A DNA stretch of 56,343 nt from Saccharopolyspora rectivirgula DSM 43747 (GCF_000497205.1 NZ_AYJW01000021.1:1-56343), one strand, 5' to 3'; shown: positions 8,967-19,221, counted from the stretch's first letter. The notes: a model not told the origin generated them from the sequence alone. Translations and numbers: made by a program.

Positions 8967-9061
8967 ACCCCCACGGTAGCGAGCGGGTGGTGAATTCGCC
9001 GCGTGTTTGCTCGGCGGCTCGGGCTGCGGACAGGACTTGGTGTTGTAGGGACGGCTAGCAT

Positions 9062-10132
9062 GTGATCATGCTCGTGCAGGGGGAACAGGGCAGTTCAGCG
9101 GCCACGTCTCGCGCGCCGGCGGAAGTGTTGAGCGCTTCGGCGCGGACCGGGCACAGCATCCGAGCGTTGATCGCAGCGTGGCTGGGGTCGTTCACCGACT
9201 CCGCTGATACTCGAGCTGCCTATGGGCGGGATTTGCGCGACTACATCGAGTGGTGCACGCGGCGGCAGCTGGATCCGCTCGAGGTGCGGCTGCCAGAGGT
9301 GCAGATGTATGCCGCGGAGTTGGCGGCGGCGACCAATCCGCGGACCGGGCGTCCTTATGCCGCGTCCACCCGGGCGCGCAAGTTGGCTGCGGTGTCCAGT
9401 TGGTACACGTTCTTGGTGCGGGCCGGGGCGATCGATGCCAATCCGGCGCGGGATGCGGCTCGGCCTCGCTACGACCGGCAGCACTCCAACACCGCCAGTG
9501 TGTCGGTGCAGCAGGCGGGGCAGATGTTGGCCGCCAGCAGCCAGTACCAGCATCGCAGCTTGGGGCCGCAGGGGGCGGCGTTGGTGATGATGCTGCTGAT
9601 CGACCTGGGGATCCGGGTGTCGGAGTTGTGCAACGCCAACCTGGCGGACCTGGGGCAGCGGGACGGGATGCGGATGTTGACGGTGCGGATGAAGGGCGGC
9701 AAGGTGCGTACCCGACCGATTCCGCAGCCGCTGGTTCCGGTGCTGGATGCGTATTTGGCGGTGCGGCCGCAGGACGGTGATCCGGAAGCGCTGGTGGTGA
9801 CGCGGGACGGCAAGCGGATCAACCGGCACCAGGTGTACCGGTTGGTGCAGGTGGTGGCTGCTCGAGCAGGGGTGCCGATGCCCAAGCGGATCACTCCGCA
9901 CTCCATGCGGCATGCGTTCAACACCATTGCGCGGGAGGCCGGGGCTCCGTTGGAGGACCGGCGGGATGCGTTGGGGCATTCTTCGGCGGCGATCACGCAG
10001 CTGTACGACCACGTGGCGCTGTCGCTGAGTCGTGACCCGGCGCACCTGGTGGCCGCTGCTACGGTCGCGCAACGGCCACCAGAAGGCCATGATCGCCCGG
10101 TGTCGTCACCCGACGAAGAATCGTCACGGTGA
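9062..10132 (+). CDS. Tyrosine recombinase / phage-type integrase
   Basis: XerC/D-like site-specific recombinase of about 355 residues. An N-terminal SAM-like core-binding domain (residues about 30-130; contains SADTRAAYGRDLRDYIEW) precedes the catalytic domain. Catalytic residues are visible: Arg in LGIRVSELCNANL, Lys in KGGKVRTRPIP, HSMRHAFNT (His-x-x-Arg), LGHSS (His) and QLYDHVAL (nucleophilic Tyr). The start may be GTG 9062 or ATG 9068. There is no excisionase or phage gene beside it, and no tRNA, so it looks like an orphan recombinase. Its 3' end lies in the GTCACGGTGAC motif. Confidence 0.9.
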   Translation: MIMLVQGEQGSSAATSRAPAEVLSASARTGHSIRALIAAWLGSFTDSADTRAAYGRDLRDYIEWCTRRQLDPLEVRLPEVQMYAAELAAATNPRTGRPYAASTRARKLAAVSSWYTFLVRAGAIDANPARDAARPRYDRQHSNTASVSVQQAGQMLAASSQYQHRSLGPQGAALVMMLLIDLGIRVSELCNANLADLGQRDGMRMLTVRMKGGKVRTRPIPQPLVPVLDAYLAVRPQDGDPEALVVTRDGKRINRHQVYRLVQVVAARAGVPMPKRITPHSMRHAFNTIAREAGAPLEDRRDALGHSSAAITQLYDHVALSLSRDPAHLVAAATVAQRPPEGHDRPVSSPDEESSR

Positions 10133-10133
10133 C
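10123..10133. repeat. GTCACSGTGAC motif, copy 1 of 3
   Basis: GTCACGGTGAC at the stop codon of the recombinase gene, followed by gTTTTTG. Very similar T-flanked motifs occur at 18869-18879 and 21517-21527. Here the hairpin plus T-run could act as a small terminator. Confidence 0.55.
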
Positions 10134-10140
10134 GTTTTTG

Positions 10141-10575
10141 TTAGGTGGGTGCGGCCAGTCTGGGAAGCTCCCGGCGGGCCGCCACCGCGTCCGAGACGCT
10201 GTCGGCGTAGGTGAACCGGTCGGCAACGTCGAGCATCTCCAGCAACCGGTCCACGATCCGGTTGCCGCTGACCAGGACGAGCTGCACCTCGCCCATGAGC
10301 GCTCGGTGGCCGGCTTCGAGCAAGCTGACCACCCCGTGAGTGGACAGGAAGGTCAGGCCCGACAGATCCAGCACGAGGGTTCGACAAGGCGTAGCCATCT
10401 GGTCGCGAACGATGTCGGCGAACTGCGGAGCGCTGTTGAGGTCGAGCACGCCACCGACTTCGATCACTTCCACGTGGGGAGCTGGCTGGTAGGTGCGCGC
10501 CCGGAGCATGTCCGCGGGCTGATGGGCATTCGTTCGCGGCGCGGGGGTCTGGCTGCCAACCTCGTCTTGGGACAT
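10141..10575 (-). CDS. STAS-domain anti-anti-sigma factor-like protein
   Basis: 144-residue STAS protein of the SpoIIAA/RsbV type, which normally binds a partner-switching anti-sigma kinase. After a roughly 35-residue extension come the family's beta strand VEVIEVGGVLDLNSAP and the core LVLDLSGLTFLSTHGVVSLLEA. The phosphorylatable Ser/Thr would be in FLSTHG. ATG 10575 is chosen because GGAGG lies about 9 bases upstream. No anti-sigma or sigma gene is adjacent, so its partner is encoded elsewhere. It converges with the recombinase gene. Confidence 0.85.
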   Translation of the reverse strand: MSQDEVGSQTPAPRTNAHQPADMLRARTYQPAPHVEVIEVGGVLDLNSAPQFADIVRDQMATPCRTLVLDLSGLTFLSTHGVVSLLEAGHRALMGEVQLVLVSGNRIVDRLLEMLDVADRFTYADSVSDAVAARRELPRLAAPT

Positions 10576-10753
10576 TGCGTTCGGCCTCCACACTGCTAGC
10601 GGCAGATGAAATGGCCACGCTTTTCGCGGCCAGATCCCACGCTAAGGGAAAACCCTCGATCACCTGCGGTTATAGCTCATCGTATTCGTCACACTTCTCT
10701 AGGTAATCGAAAGGAGGGCAGGCGTCCACCGATCGTGGAGCATGGCTGGCACG

Positions 10754-11548
10754 TTATGTGCTGGTCGTGGTGGTGCGCATCCCACGAGCCTGGCCAGCCC
10801 ACTGCCGCCCCCGCTGCCGATACCACTGCAGCGCGATGACCACGGCCAACGCGATCTCCACCAGATCACCGCCGTAGTACATCACCATCGCCGCCACCTC
10901 CACATCCCGCGGAGCGAACGACGTGCCCGGCGGTGCCCCGAGGTACAGCGTCTTGGCCAGCACCGCGTGGGCAGCCGACGCAGCCACCAGCACACCACCC
11001 CGCGCCACCACCCCCAGCCGGTAGCGCACCGGATCCACCTGGCAGACCGCCACGCTGAACAACACCCCAGCGGCGAAGACGTGGAAGTGCACCACCACGT
11101 GCAGCCACCCGTGCTGCGCGGACACCGCCAGCAGCTCGGTGCGGTACAGCACCCACAGGCCACCCACATCCACCAGCGCAGCCACCGGGGCGAACACCAG
11201 TACCGACACCACTCGGGAGCGCAGCAGCCCCACCAAACCACGACGCACCCAGCCTGCCGGGCTGCAGCGCACCAGCAGCGCCATCGGCCTGGCCAACGCC
11301 ACCAGCAACGGAACCACCATGCCCACGAGCATGTGGCCCACCATGTGCGCGGTGAACTCCCCGGCGGGCACCGGCACCAGCAGGGCCACCACCCCCAGTC
11401 CCGCACCCACCAGGGCCGCGGTGCGCCGCAGCGGCCACCGATCTCCCCGCCACCACAGCACCGCGACCGCGCCCAAGCAGACCAGCACGACCCCGCCCAC
11501 GATGCCCACCACGACTCCAGGCGTTGCAGCACCGTGGTGAGCGGTCAT
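10754..11548 (-). CDS. ctaG: CtaG-type cytochrome c oxidase assembly membrane protein
   Basis: Integral membrane protein of the caa3_CtaG family (about 264 residues, seven hydrophobic helices). Family motifs are seen: HMVGHMLVGMVVPLLVALARP, VVVHFHVFAAGVLFS and MVMYYGGDLVEIALAVVIALQWY. The His residues may handle copper for the CuB site of terminal oxidases, as proposed for CtaG. ATG 11548 overlaps the stop of the DUF2243 gene (ATGA), so the two are translationally coupled. The oxidase genes themselves are not in the window. Confidence 0.88.
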   Translation of the reverse strand: MTAHHGAATPGVVVGIVGGVVLVCLGAVAVLWWRGDRWPLRRTAALVGAGLGVVALLVPVPAGEFTAHMVGHMLVGMVVPLLVALARPMALLVRCSPAGWVRRGLVGLLRSRVVSVLVFAPVAALVDVGGLWVLYRTELLAVSAQHGWLHVVVHFHVFAAGVLFSVAVCQVDPVRYRLGVVARGGVLVAASAAHAVLAKTLYLGAPPGTSFAPRDVEVAAMVMYYGGDLVEIALAVVIALQWYRQRGRQWAGQARGMRTTTTST

Positions 11549-12027
11549 CGCGACAGCCGCCTCCTGCCGAGCACCCTCCACAACAGCCCGCCACCTCCCA
11601 CCAGCATCAGCACAGCCAGCCCGTTCCACGTCCAGTCGTAGGGAAGCAGGTCGACGTGGTAGCGGATCTGGTGCAGCCGCAGCAGTTTGTGGTGCACCGT
11701 CCCGTCGTAGAGCTGGAAAGCCCCAGTGCCCAACAAGATGCCGGCCACCAAAGCCTGCCCCCGCAACTCGCTCCGCCGCCGCACATCAGCGACCATCACC
11801 AGCCCGATCACCGTGGCGAACCAGCCGAAAGCGTGGAAGAAACCATCGGAGACCGAACCGGCCTCCAACGTGGCCCGATCGTAGAAGTGGTGCCAGTGCA
11901 GGATCTGGTGGAACACGGTTTCGTCCACGAACGCCGCAATTCCCACGCCGATGAGCACCCCGGCCCACACGGACCGCGATGGCCCCGGCGCCATCCGCGC
12001 CGAATCCGAGGGCAAGCCGGCACTCAC
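11545..12027 (-). CDS. DUF2243 membrane protein
   Basis: 160-residue membrane protein of the DUF2243 family with four hydrophobic segments and the family's His-rich motifs HQILHWHHFYD and YDGTVHHKLLRLHQI. GTG 12027 is chosen because GGAGG stands 6 bases before it; open frame further upstream is only antisense to the coiled-coil gene. Translationally coupled to ctaG downstream. This pairing is common in actinobacteria and suggests a joint role in copper or oxidase biogenesis (inference). Confidence 0.88.
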   Translation of the reverse strand: MSAGLPSDSARMAPGPSRSVWAGVLIGVGIAAFVDETVFHQILHWHHFYDRATLEAGSVSDGFFHAFGWFATVIGLVMVADVRRRSELRGQALVAGILLGTGAFQLYDGTVHHKLLRLHQIRYHVDLLPYDWTWNGLAVLMLVGGGGLLWRVLGRRRLSR

Positions 12028-12177
12028 ATTCGCCTCCAGACCGCACGCCTCACCGCAACAACTACCCACCTGCAGCCCCCACCACACGCCAACCACCGGG
12101 AGGTGTCCACGGTGGAGTGCACGCTCGTGCGCTGCCGAAACAGCAGACCGGTGGCACCAGCGGAAAAGCGAAATTGG

Positions 12178-12183
12178 TAACGT
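12178..12183 (+). promoter_or_regulatory. Candidate -10 element for leaderless transcript
   Basis: TAACGT stands 6 bases before the ATG at 12190, the spacing expected for leaderless transcription starting at the A of the start codon. No ribosome site is present. The -35 region is not recognisable, so this is tentative. Confidence 0.35.
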
Positions 12184-12189
12184 CCGAGC

Positions 12190-13326
12190 ATGAGCGAGCA
12201 GCCGGCCGACAACCACGCTGACGACTCCACCACCCAGGTATGCAAGTTCCCCGGCTGTACCCGGCCAGTGGTGCGCAGCAACGGGCCCGGTCGCCCGTCC
12301 GAGTACTGCGATCTTCCCGAGCACACCCGGTGGCGTGCGTGGAAAGAACGCCAGCGCCGCCAAACCCACCAGGCCGACGCGGAAACCACCACCGCTTCCG
12401 GTGAATTCTCCGCTGCCCGCGTGCGCGCCGAAGAACTGCTGCGCCAATACCGCCTGCTCACCGAACAGCTGTCCCGGAACGTGCGCAGCGCGATCGAGGA
12501 ACTGAACACCATCGCCGACCCCAGCGCCGCCGAAGCCCAAGTGCAGGCGGCCCAAGCCGAAGCCGCGCACCGCATCGCCCAAGCCGAGCAAGCCCTGGCC
12601 GAAGCCCAACAGCAGCGGCGCCAGGCCGAACAAGCCCGAGCCACGGCCGAAGCCGCTGCCGAGGACGCGGCCGCCGCCGCGGAAGAAGCCGCCAGGCAAG
12701 CCGAAGCCGCGCGCGCCGAACGCGACCACGCCCTGCAGCGCCAGCAGGAAATCCAGCAGCAAGCTCGCGAAGAGACCGAAGCTGCCCGCAACGAAGCCGA
12801 AGTGGCGATCGCGGCCGCCCGTCGAGACGCCCAGCAGCAAGTCCAGCAAGCCCAGGCGCAAGCCGAACAAGCCCGCCAACAGGCGGAGGAGAAGATCCAG
12901 GCCGCTGCTGACCAAGCCCAGCACGAAGTGGCTGAAGCGCTCGGTCAACGCGACGCGGCCCTGGAACGGGCCATCCGGGCCGAGCAATCCGCCCAAGACG
13001 CCCAACAGCAGCTAGGCGAACTGCGCACGCAAAACCGGCTGTTGCAGGAAGAGCTGCGGCTGCAGCGCAGCGAAGTGACCGAGATGCGCAAGCAGCACGC
13101 CGAGGAACTCGACCGACTGCGCCAGGAGTTCCAGCAGCGGCTGCAGGCCGAACAGCAGGCGGCCGAACAACGCCTGGCCGCGGTGGAAGACGCCCGCGCC
13201 CAGGCCGTGGCTCGAGCCGAACGCGCCGAAAAACAACTGGACACCGCCCTGGCCCAGCTCGCCCAGCAGCAGAAGGCCCCGGAGGAGAACAGCGGGAAAC
13301 CCACTGTGGACTCGACAGGTGACTAG
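12190..13326 (+). CDS. Coiled-coil protein with N-terminal zinc-knuckle-like motif
   Basis: 378 residues. The N-terminus carries a small cysteine/histidine cluster, CKFPGCTRPVV then YCDLPEHTRW (C-x4-C-x15-C-x4-H), probably a metal-binding knuckle. From about residue 95 to 365 the sequence is an almost unbroken Ala/Gln/Glu/Arg-rich coiled coil with heptad character. This architecture resembles KfrA-type plasmid proteins and other DNA-organising coiled-coil proteins, where an N-terminal DNA-binding part precedes a long coiled coil; that is analogy only. It lies 2 kb from an orphan recombinase, so an origin on an integrated element is possible. Confidence 0.75.
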   Translation: MSEQPADNHADDSTTQVCKFPGCTRPVVRSNGPGRPSEYCDLPEHTRWRAWKERQRRQTHQADAETTTASGEFSAARVRAEELLRQYRLLTEQLSRNVRSAIEELNTIADPSAAEAQVQAAQAEAAHRIAQAEQALAEAQQQRRQAEQARATAEAAAEDAAAAAEEAARQAEAARAERDHALQRQQEIQQQAREETEAARNEAEVAIAAARRDAQQQVQQAQAQAEQARQQAEEKIQAAADQAQHEVAEALGQRDAALERAIRAEQSAQDAQQQLGELRTQNRLLQEELRLQRSEVTEMRKQHAEELDRLRQEFQQRLQAEQQAAEQRLAAVEDARAQAVARAERAEKQLDTALAQLAQQQKAPEENSGKPTVDSTGD

Positions 13327-13502
13327 CCACCCCAGCCCAGGAGGACAACAGGGAAAGGGGGAGCGGCAGACCGCGGTCGGAGCTTGTTCCTCCACGCAGC
13401 ACGGCCGCCCGTCAAGCCGTCACGGGGCGGACCACACCCAGGAATGCGACCTGAACTCACACCTGGGGCGGCGCAAGGACACTGACGACAACCAGAGCTG
13501 CC

Positions 13503-14057
13503 TCACCGGAAATCCGGGCGGTGCAGCCGCCACACCACATCCACCCCAGCCATGCCCTCCACCGGGGGATCACGCGGTGGCACGCGCCGCCCGACCTCGC
13601 AAAACCCCAGCCGCTGCGGAATGCGGCTGCTGGCGACGTTGGCCGCGTCGTGCCAGATCTCGACGTGATCGACACCGTCCAAGGCGAACGCCTGCTCGAT
13701 CAACGCCCTGGTGCTGGCGGTGACGATCCCACGACCGGTGTGCTCGGGGTGCAACCAGTAGCCGATCTCCATGCCCCCGTCGTGCTGACCGCGCTGCAAC
13801 CCGACCGAACCGATGATCGCCCCATCAGCGGTGATGGCATAGGCATAACCGGTGGCCTCGTTCCAACTGGCCACCACCGATGCGAGGAAGTCCTGGGCTG
13901 CTTGCAGCGAATACCCGTCCCGGGCCCACGGCATCCACGGGCGCAGGTGGGGCAAGCAACTGTTGATCACCTTGTGCAGCTCGACCGCATCGCCCTCACC
14001 CCAGCGGCGCAACACCACCGGGCCACATCGAATCCGCTCCGCAGGCGATGCGCCCAT
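13503..14057 (-). CDS. GNAT acetyltransferase, RimJ/RimL-like
   Basis: 184-residue N-acetyltransferase of the RimJ/RimL (ribosomal-protein alanine acetyltransferase-like) subgroup. Visible are RCGPVVLRRWGEGDAVELHKVI at the start, YAITADGAIIGSVGL, the acetyl-CoA loop IGYWLHPEHTGRGIVTASTRALIEQAF and NVASSRIPQRLGFCEVG near the end (motifs quoted in short parts). ATG 14057 gives the usual length; the open frame extends upstream without family similarity. The acceptor is unknown. Confidence 0.85.
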   Translation of the reverse strand: MGASPAERIRCGPVVLRRWGEGDAVELHKVINSCLPHLRPWMPWARDGYSLQAAQDFLASVVASWNEATGYAYAITADGAIIGSVGLQRGQHDGGMEIGYWLHPEHTGRGIVTASTRALIEQAFALDGVDHVEIWHDAANVASSRIPQRLGFCEVGRRVPPRDPPVEGMAGVDVVWRLHRPDFR

Positions 14058-14174
14058 GAACCGAGTATCTCGACACCCCCACCTGCGGGACAACCGCATT
14101 CCCGGTGACACAGCGCCCCGGGAACCCCCAAGCACAGACCGCCCCCGAGCCGAACAGCTGCTGCCAAGAACAAA

Positions 14175-14208
14175 AAGTGGGTCCGCAACCGGTGTTGCGG
14201 ACCCACTT
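14175..14208 (-). terminator. Intrinsic terminator of mdh
   Basis: A 15-bp perfect stem (AAGTGGGTCCGCAAC and its complement) with a 4-base loop. On the minus strand it is followed by TTTTTGTTCTT, a classic intrinsic terminator placed 14 bases after the mdh stop codon. Confidence 0.9.
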
Positions 14209-14222
14209 GGTGCACGAGCGGC

Positions 14223-15275
<1,053 letters not shown>

Positions 15276-15414
15276 TTACGCCCCCGTCATGGATCACAGT
15301 GGACCCGGCGCCGGACCGATTCAGTTCGCTGAGACGAAAACCACACCAGCCCGTGCCGGGGGATGGCGACCCGTCCCCGGGCGAACACCCCCGGGAAAAG
15401 GGGGACCCCCAGCA

Positions 15415-17037
15415 TCACTCCTCCCGGCCAACCACACGGCCTGCCGCCAGGTGCAGACGAGGATCCTGCCAGCGGCGGCGCAGCCAACGGTCGTGGCTGG
15501 CCACCACCACAGCGCCCGGCGCTGTCTGCAACGCCTCCTCCAGCTCGCCCACCAGGCTCAGGGAAATGTGGTTGGTCGGCTCGTCCAACAACAACAGGTG
15601 GGGAGGGGAGGCCACCAGCAGCGCCAATGCCAACCGCCTGCGCTGTCCCACCGACAGCACCCCCAGGGGACGGTCCACATCAGCCGGCGCGATCAACCCC
15701 AGCTCCACCAGCGGAACCACCTCGTGCCGCAACCCAGCGGTGGCCGAGGCGTAGACCTGTCGTGGCGTGCGGTGCGGATCGGGGAAGACGACATCCTGCT
15801 CCAGCAACCCGACCCGGGCATTGCCGCGGCGCTGCACCGTGCCCGCATCCGGGGTGAGCCTGCCGGCCAGCAGCTGCAGCAAAGTCGATTTGCCCGCCCC
15901 GTTCGCGCCAGTGATCAACAACCGGGTGTCCCCAGCGATGTCCAAGTGCTCCACGCGCACTCGTCGCTCAACGGCAGCGTGGCGGACCTGCACCACCAGA
16001 TCCGTCGAGCCAGCACTGGACAAGGAAGCGGCGAACCGCAGCGGCTTGGGCGGTTTGCGGACCTGCTGCTTGCTCAGCTCGTCCAACCGCCGCTGAGCAT
16101 TGCGGACGCGCCGGGAGATCTGCTTTTGCACCCGGCCCCCTTTGTAGTCGTAGGCGAGTTTGCTGGTGTTGCCGCGCGGCGCGTGGCGACTGACCTGGCG
16201 GGCGGTGACGCGCACGCTGTGCCGCAGCTGGGCCAACTCGGCCTGCTCTTCGGCGTAGCGCTGCTCCCACCGAGCGCGTTCAGCTCGTTTTTGCTGCAGG
16301 TAGTCCGAAAACGCGCCCCCGTAGTAGGTGGGGCCGTCCAAGGCCGGATCCAGGTCGAGGATTCCGGTGCAGACCTCGTCGAGGAAAACCCGGTCGTGAC
16401 TGGCCAGCACCACCGCCCCCGGAAGATGCACCAAGTGCTGCTGCAAGAACTCGGCCGCTTTCTCGTCGAGGTGGTTGGTGGGCTCGTCCAGCAACAACAC
16501 CTGCGGCTGGCGCAGCAGCAACAAGGCCAGCGCCAACCTGCTGCGCTGCCCTCCCGACAGAGTTCCGATGGGGCGGGAACGCTGGATCTCGGACAGCCCC
16601 AACCCGGCCAGCACCTCATCGGCCCGATGATCGACGTCCCACAACGCGTGCTGCTCGGCCCACTCCAGAACACGTCCGTAGTCGGCCAGGGCCTCCGCGT
16701 CGTCCGGGTGCTCGGCCAGCACCTCGGAAAGCTCGCGCAGCTGCTTGTTCGCCTGCCGGTACTCGTCCAACGCCCGGTCGAGGACATCGGCCAGCGTCTC
16801 GCGCGGCGAAAAAGACGGTTCCTGCGGCAGAAACCCCACATCTTCGGGGCGGTGGACCTCTCCGCTGTCGGGCTGCTCGAGCCCGGCCAACAGCCGCAGC
16901 AACGTGGTTTTGCCGACCCCGTTCTCGCCCACCAGGCCGATTCGACGCCCCGGGGGTGCGGTCAACGACACGCCTTTGAGGACTTGGCGGTCGACGTAGG
17001 TCTTGGTCAGATCACGGGCAAGAAGAACAGCAGACAT
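15415..17037 (-). CDS. ABC-F family ATPase (ribosome-associated / antibiotic-resistance type)
   Basis: 540-residue soluble protein with two ABC nucleotide-binding domains and no membrane domain, the ABC-F layout. Domain 1: GENGVGKTT (Walker A), LSGGQRSRLALA (signature), LLLDEPTNHLD (Walker B). Domain 2: GANGAGKST, LSVGQRRRLALALL, LLLDEPTNHIS. Between them is a basic linker rich in Arg/Lys/Gln (about residues 255-330), the part that enters the ribosomal E site in studied members. The length and type fit macrolide/lincosamide-type protection proteins or housekeeping ABC-F factors; which one cannot be told. ATG 17037 is used, preceded by AAAGG at about 10 bases. Confidence 0.92.
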   Translation of the reverse strand: MSAVLLARDLTKTYVDRQVLKGVSLTAPPGRRIGLVGENGVGKTTLLRLLAGLEQPDSGEVHRPEDVGFLPQEPSFSPRETLADVLDRALDEYRQANKQLRELSEVLAEHPDDAEALADYGRVLEWAEQHALWDVDHRADEVLAGLGLSEIQRSRPIGTLSGGQRSRLALALLLLRQPQVLLLDEPTNHLDEKAAEFLQQHLVHLPGAVVLASHDRVFLDEVCTGILDLDPALDGPTYYGGAFSDYLQQKRAERARWEQRYAEEQAELAQLRHSVRVTARQVSRHAPRGNTSKLAYDYKGGRVQKQISRRVRNAQRRLDELSKQQVRKPPKPLRFAASLSSAGSTDLVVQVRHAAVERRVRVEHLDIAGDTRLLITGANGAGKSTLLQLLAGRLTPDAGTVQRRGNARVGLLEQDVVFPDPHRTPRQVYASATAGLRHEVVPLVELGLIAPADVDRPLGVLSVGQRRRLALALLVASPPHLLLLDEPTNHISLSLVGELEEALQTAPGAVVVASHDRWLRRRWQDPRLHLAAGRVVGREE

Positions 17038-17342
17038 CACGTACCACGCCTTTGACAGGACTGGAGGGACTGCCCGCCGGGCACACCAAGCCGCGGACGC
17101 GGGCCGGACGTGATGTCAGTTCTTCATAGCGCTGCTGATGCTAAACGTTCCGGTTCGAGGACGCCACTCAATTTCTCCAACAACGCATGATCGTCGAGCC
17201 GGCCACCGCTCACGACAGCAGCACAGGGGAGGGGGACACCAGCGGGCGGCCGCACACCGGCCTTCTCGGGCGCCGCAGCCCCTCGCCGAATCGACCCGGT
17301 GTCTCGCCGGGCACGTCCGCGCGGCTGCCCGAAAGCGGGGGA

Positions 17343-17915
17343 CTAGCGTGGACTGTCCAAAAACGACTCGGCCACAGCTGACAACCGGAATCCGGACCCG
17401 GTCCGCTCGACCAGCCCCAGCTCCCGCAGCTTCCACACATCCGATTTGCACCGGGACACCGGCCGCCCCTGCTCCGTGGCGAGGTCCGCGGCGCTCACCC
17501 CGGGCCGCTCCCGCAGCAGCCGCAGCAACTGCCGCGTCCAGGGCCCGCGGGGCGCGGACACGTCCAGCTGGGCCAGCTTGCGGTCGATCTCGGCTCGCTG
17601 CTTCGCGGACAGTTCCACCCGCTCCGGCTCGCTCGGTTGAGGCGCCGGCCCGAGGTAGGACACCTCCAGCCGGTACACCGAGCCCCGGTGGGCGCGCAAC
17701 GAACTGCGCAGTCCCGCTGCTGACCGGAAGCCAGCCCGATGGGCCTCCGCATCCGAAATGCGGTGCGGATCCACCGGGGTGACCTTGTCGATGCCGATCA
17801 CGCCCACCGCGGTGTGCAGTTGGGTCCCGTCGCTGGCCAACGGCATCGGCCAGCGCCTGAAGACCAGCGAGATCTCACCCGAGGCAATGCCGCGCAGCAC
17901 CCGCATGCTCAACAC
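17343..17915 (-). CDS. ASCH-like domain plus C-terminal winged-helix-like protein
   Basis: About 188-190 residues. The N-terminal half (MRVLRGIASGEISLVFRRWPMP ... TAVGVIGIDKVTPVDPHRISDAEAHRAGF) resembles the ASCH fold, a PUA-like RNA/nucleotide-binding domain. The C-terminal half (AEIDRKLAQLD to LGLVERTGSGFRLS) looks like a winged helix. Conserved in actinobacteria as a hypothetical protein; I know of no established function. Start is uncertain between GTG 17915 and ATG 17906. The quoted N-terminal motif is given in pieces. Confidence 0.65.
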   Translation of the reverse strand: MLSMRVLRGIASGEISLVFRRWPMPLASDGTQLHTAVGVIGIDKVTPVDPHRISDAEAHRAGFRSAAGLRSSLRAHRGSVYRLEVSYLGPAPQPSEPERVELSAKQRAEIDRKLAQLDVSAPRGPWTRQLLRLLRERPGVSAADLATEQGRPVSRCKSDVWKLRELGLVERTGSGFRLSAVAESFLDSPR

Positions 17916-18049
17916 GCTGCCCAGCCTAGAACGCCCCGGAGGGGCTTCGGCGGGATCCGGGTGCGGTTGTGAAGAAGCCGTGGTGACGAACCGTGTCATG
18001 ATCTTCTGCTGCGCTACCGATTCCAGTGGCCACGGGGGAGAATCAGAAC

Positions 18050-18763
18050 ATGCTGCAGGTATGCCTGAACGGTGCCCGATCGCCGCAGGAGCACTACCAG
18101 TTGCCGGTGCGTCCGGAGGAGTTGGCCAAGGCCGCAGCCGATGCTGTGGCTGCTGGGGCTGATGAGATCCACCTGCATCCCAAATCCGTGGACGGGGCGG
18201 ACACCCTCGACGCCCGGGTGGTGGCCGCCGTGCTGACCTCGGTGCGAGCTGCTGCCCCGAACACGCCCATTGGTATCACCACCAGCACCTGGACGGTTCC
18301 TGACTCAGCAGCCCGCATGGCCGCTGTTCGGTCGTGGACGGTGCTTCCCGACTACGCCACGGTGCACTGGCACGAGCCTGGGGCAGAAGAGGTCGCGCAG
18401 GCGCTGCTGGACCGCGGTATCGGGGTCGAAGCAGGCATCCTTTCCGGCACTGACGCGGATCAGTATTTTCTGGACTCCCCGCTGCGCAGCAGGGTGCACC
18501 GAGTGCTGGCCAAGGTCCCCGATCTCACCACGCGGGGAGCTGTGGCCACGGCGCGTTCCTTGCTGCAGCGCCTGGAAGGCGTGGAGGCACCCATCCTGCT
18601 GCACGGCCAGTCCGCGGGCGCGTGGGCGGTGCTCGTGCTGGCCAGCCAGCTCGGCATGGATGCCCGCATCGGCCTGGAGGACACGCTGCTGCTGCCGAAC
18701 TCGAACATCGCTTCCGACAACGCCGAGCTGGTCGCCGAAGCGGTTCGCCAGATGCGCCGCTGA
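18050..18763 (+). CDS. BKACE-family protein (beta-keto acid cleavage enzyme, short form)
   Basis: 237-residue TIM-barrel protein of the BKACE (DUF849, 3-keto-5-aminohexanoate cleavage) family, zinc-dependent enzymes that split beta-keto acids with acetyl-CoA. Visible: VCLNGARSPQEHY at the start, ADEIHLHPKSVDG with the HLH zinc pair, GITTSTWT, VHWHEPGAEE and IGLEDTLLLPN near the end. ATG 18050 is preceded by GGGGGAG. It is shorter than the classical Kce enzyme (about 275 residues), like many actinobacterial members; substrate unknown. Confidence 0.85.
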   Translation: MLQVCLNGARSPQEHYQLPVRPEELAKAAADAVAAGADEIHLHPKSVDGADTLDARVVAAVLTSVRAAAPNTPIGITTSTWTVPDSAARMAAVRSWTVLPDYATVHWHEPGAEEVAQALLDRGIGVEAGILSGTDADQYFLDSPLRSRVHRVLAKVPDLTTRGAVATARSLLQRLEGVEAPILLHGQSAGAWAVLVLASQLGMDARIGLEDTLLLPNSNIASDNAELVAEAVRQMRR

Positions 18764-18868
18764 CGCGGCAGCGCCACTTCAGGTGGGCCACGACCGAACC
18801 GGGAGGCGCTTCCTGCGTGGCGGCGGTTCGCGGCGCGCCAGGCAGCAGGGTTCCACCCGCAGATTTTT

Positions 18869-18879
18869 GTCACCGTGAC
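18869..18879. repeat. GTCACSGTGAC motif, copy 2 of 3
   Basis: GTCACCGTGAC preceded by TTTTT (18864-18868). It lies about 100 bases after the BKACE gene. See the copies at 10123 and 21517. Confidence 0.55.
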
Positions 18880-19221
18880 GAAATTAGGGAGTCTTGCAGT
18901 GCCCAGCTGATCGCCAGGAGAGACCTTGCCGACGCCCCTCGGGTCGAGACGGCGATCCTGGCGCACCGAAGAATCGTCACGGACGACAGCGGACGCCGAG
19001 CACCAGCCACCACGGTTGATGATCATTTCCTCGGGGCTGCGCGGGAGACGACCCGCGCAGCGCTGGACGTCGTGACGCCCCGGGCGGCTGCCGGCGCAGC
19101 GAGCAGGGACGTGGGAACGGCAATGCCGAAGCGGCATCCGAGGGGCGATGCTGAGGTGGCGGAGGACAACGCGTCGGGCGCTTGCGGCTCGAGGGGAGCA
19201 CCCCGGAACGCTCTACTTAAC

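Noticed and set aside
17041-17342. Leader-peptide attenuator before the ABC-F gene
   Set aside because: Resistance-type ABC-F genes often have one, but I could not find a credible short frame with a ribosome site and competing hairpins.
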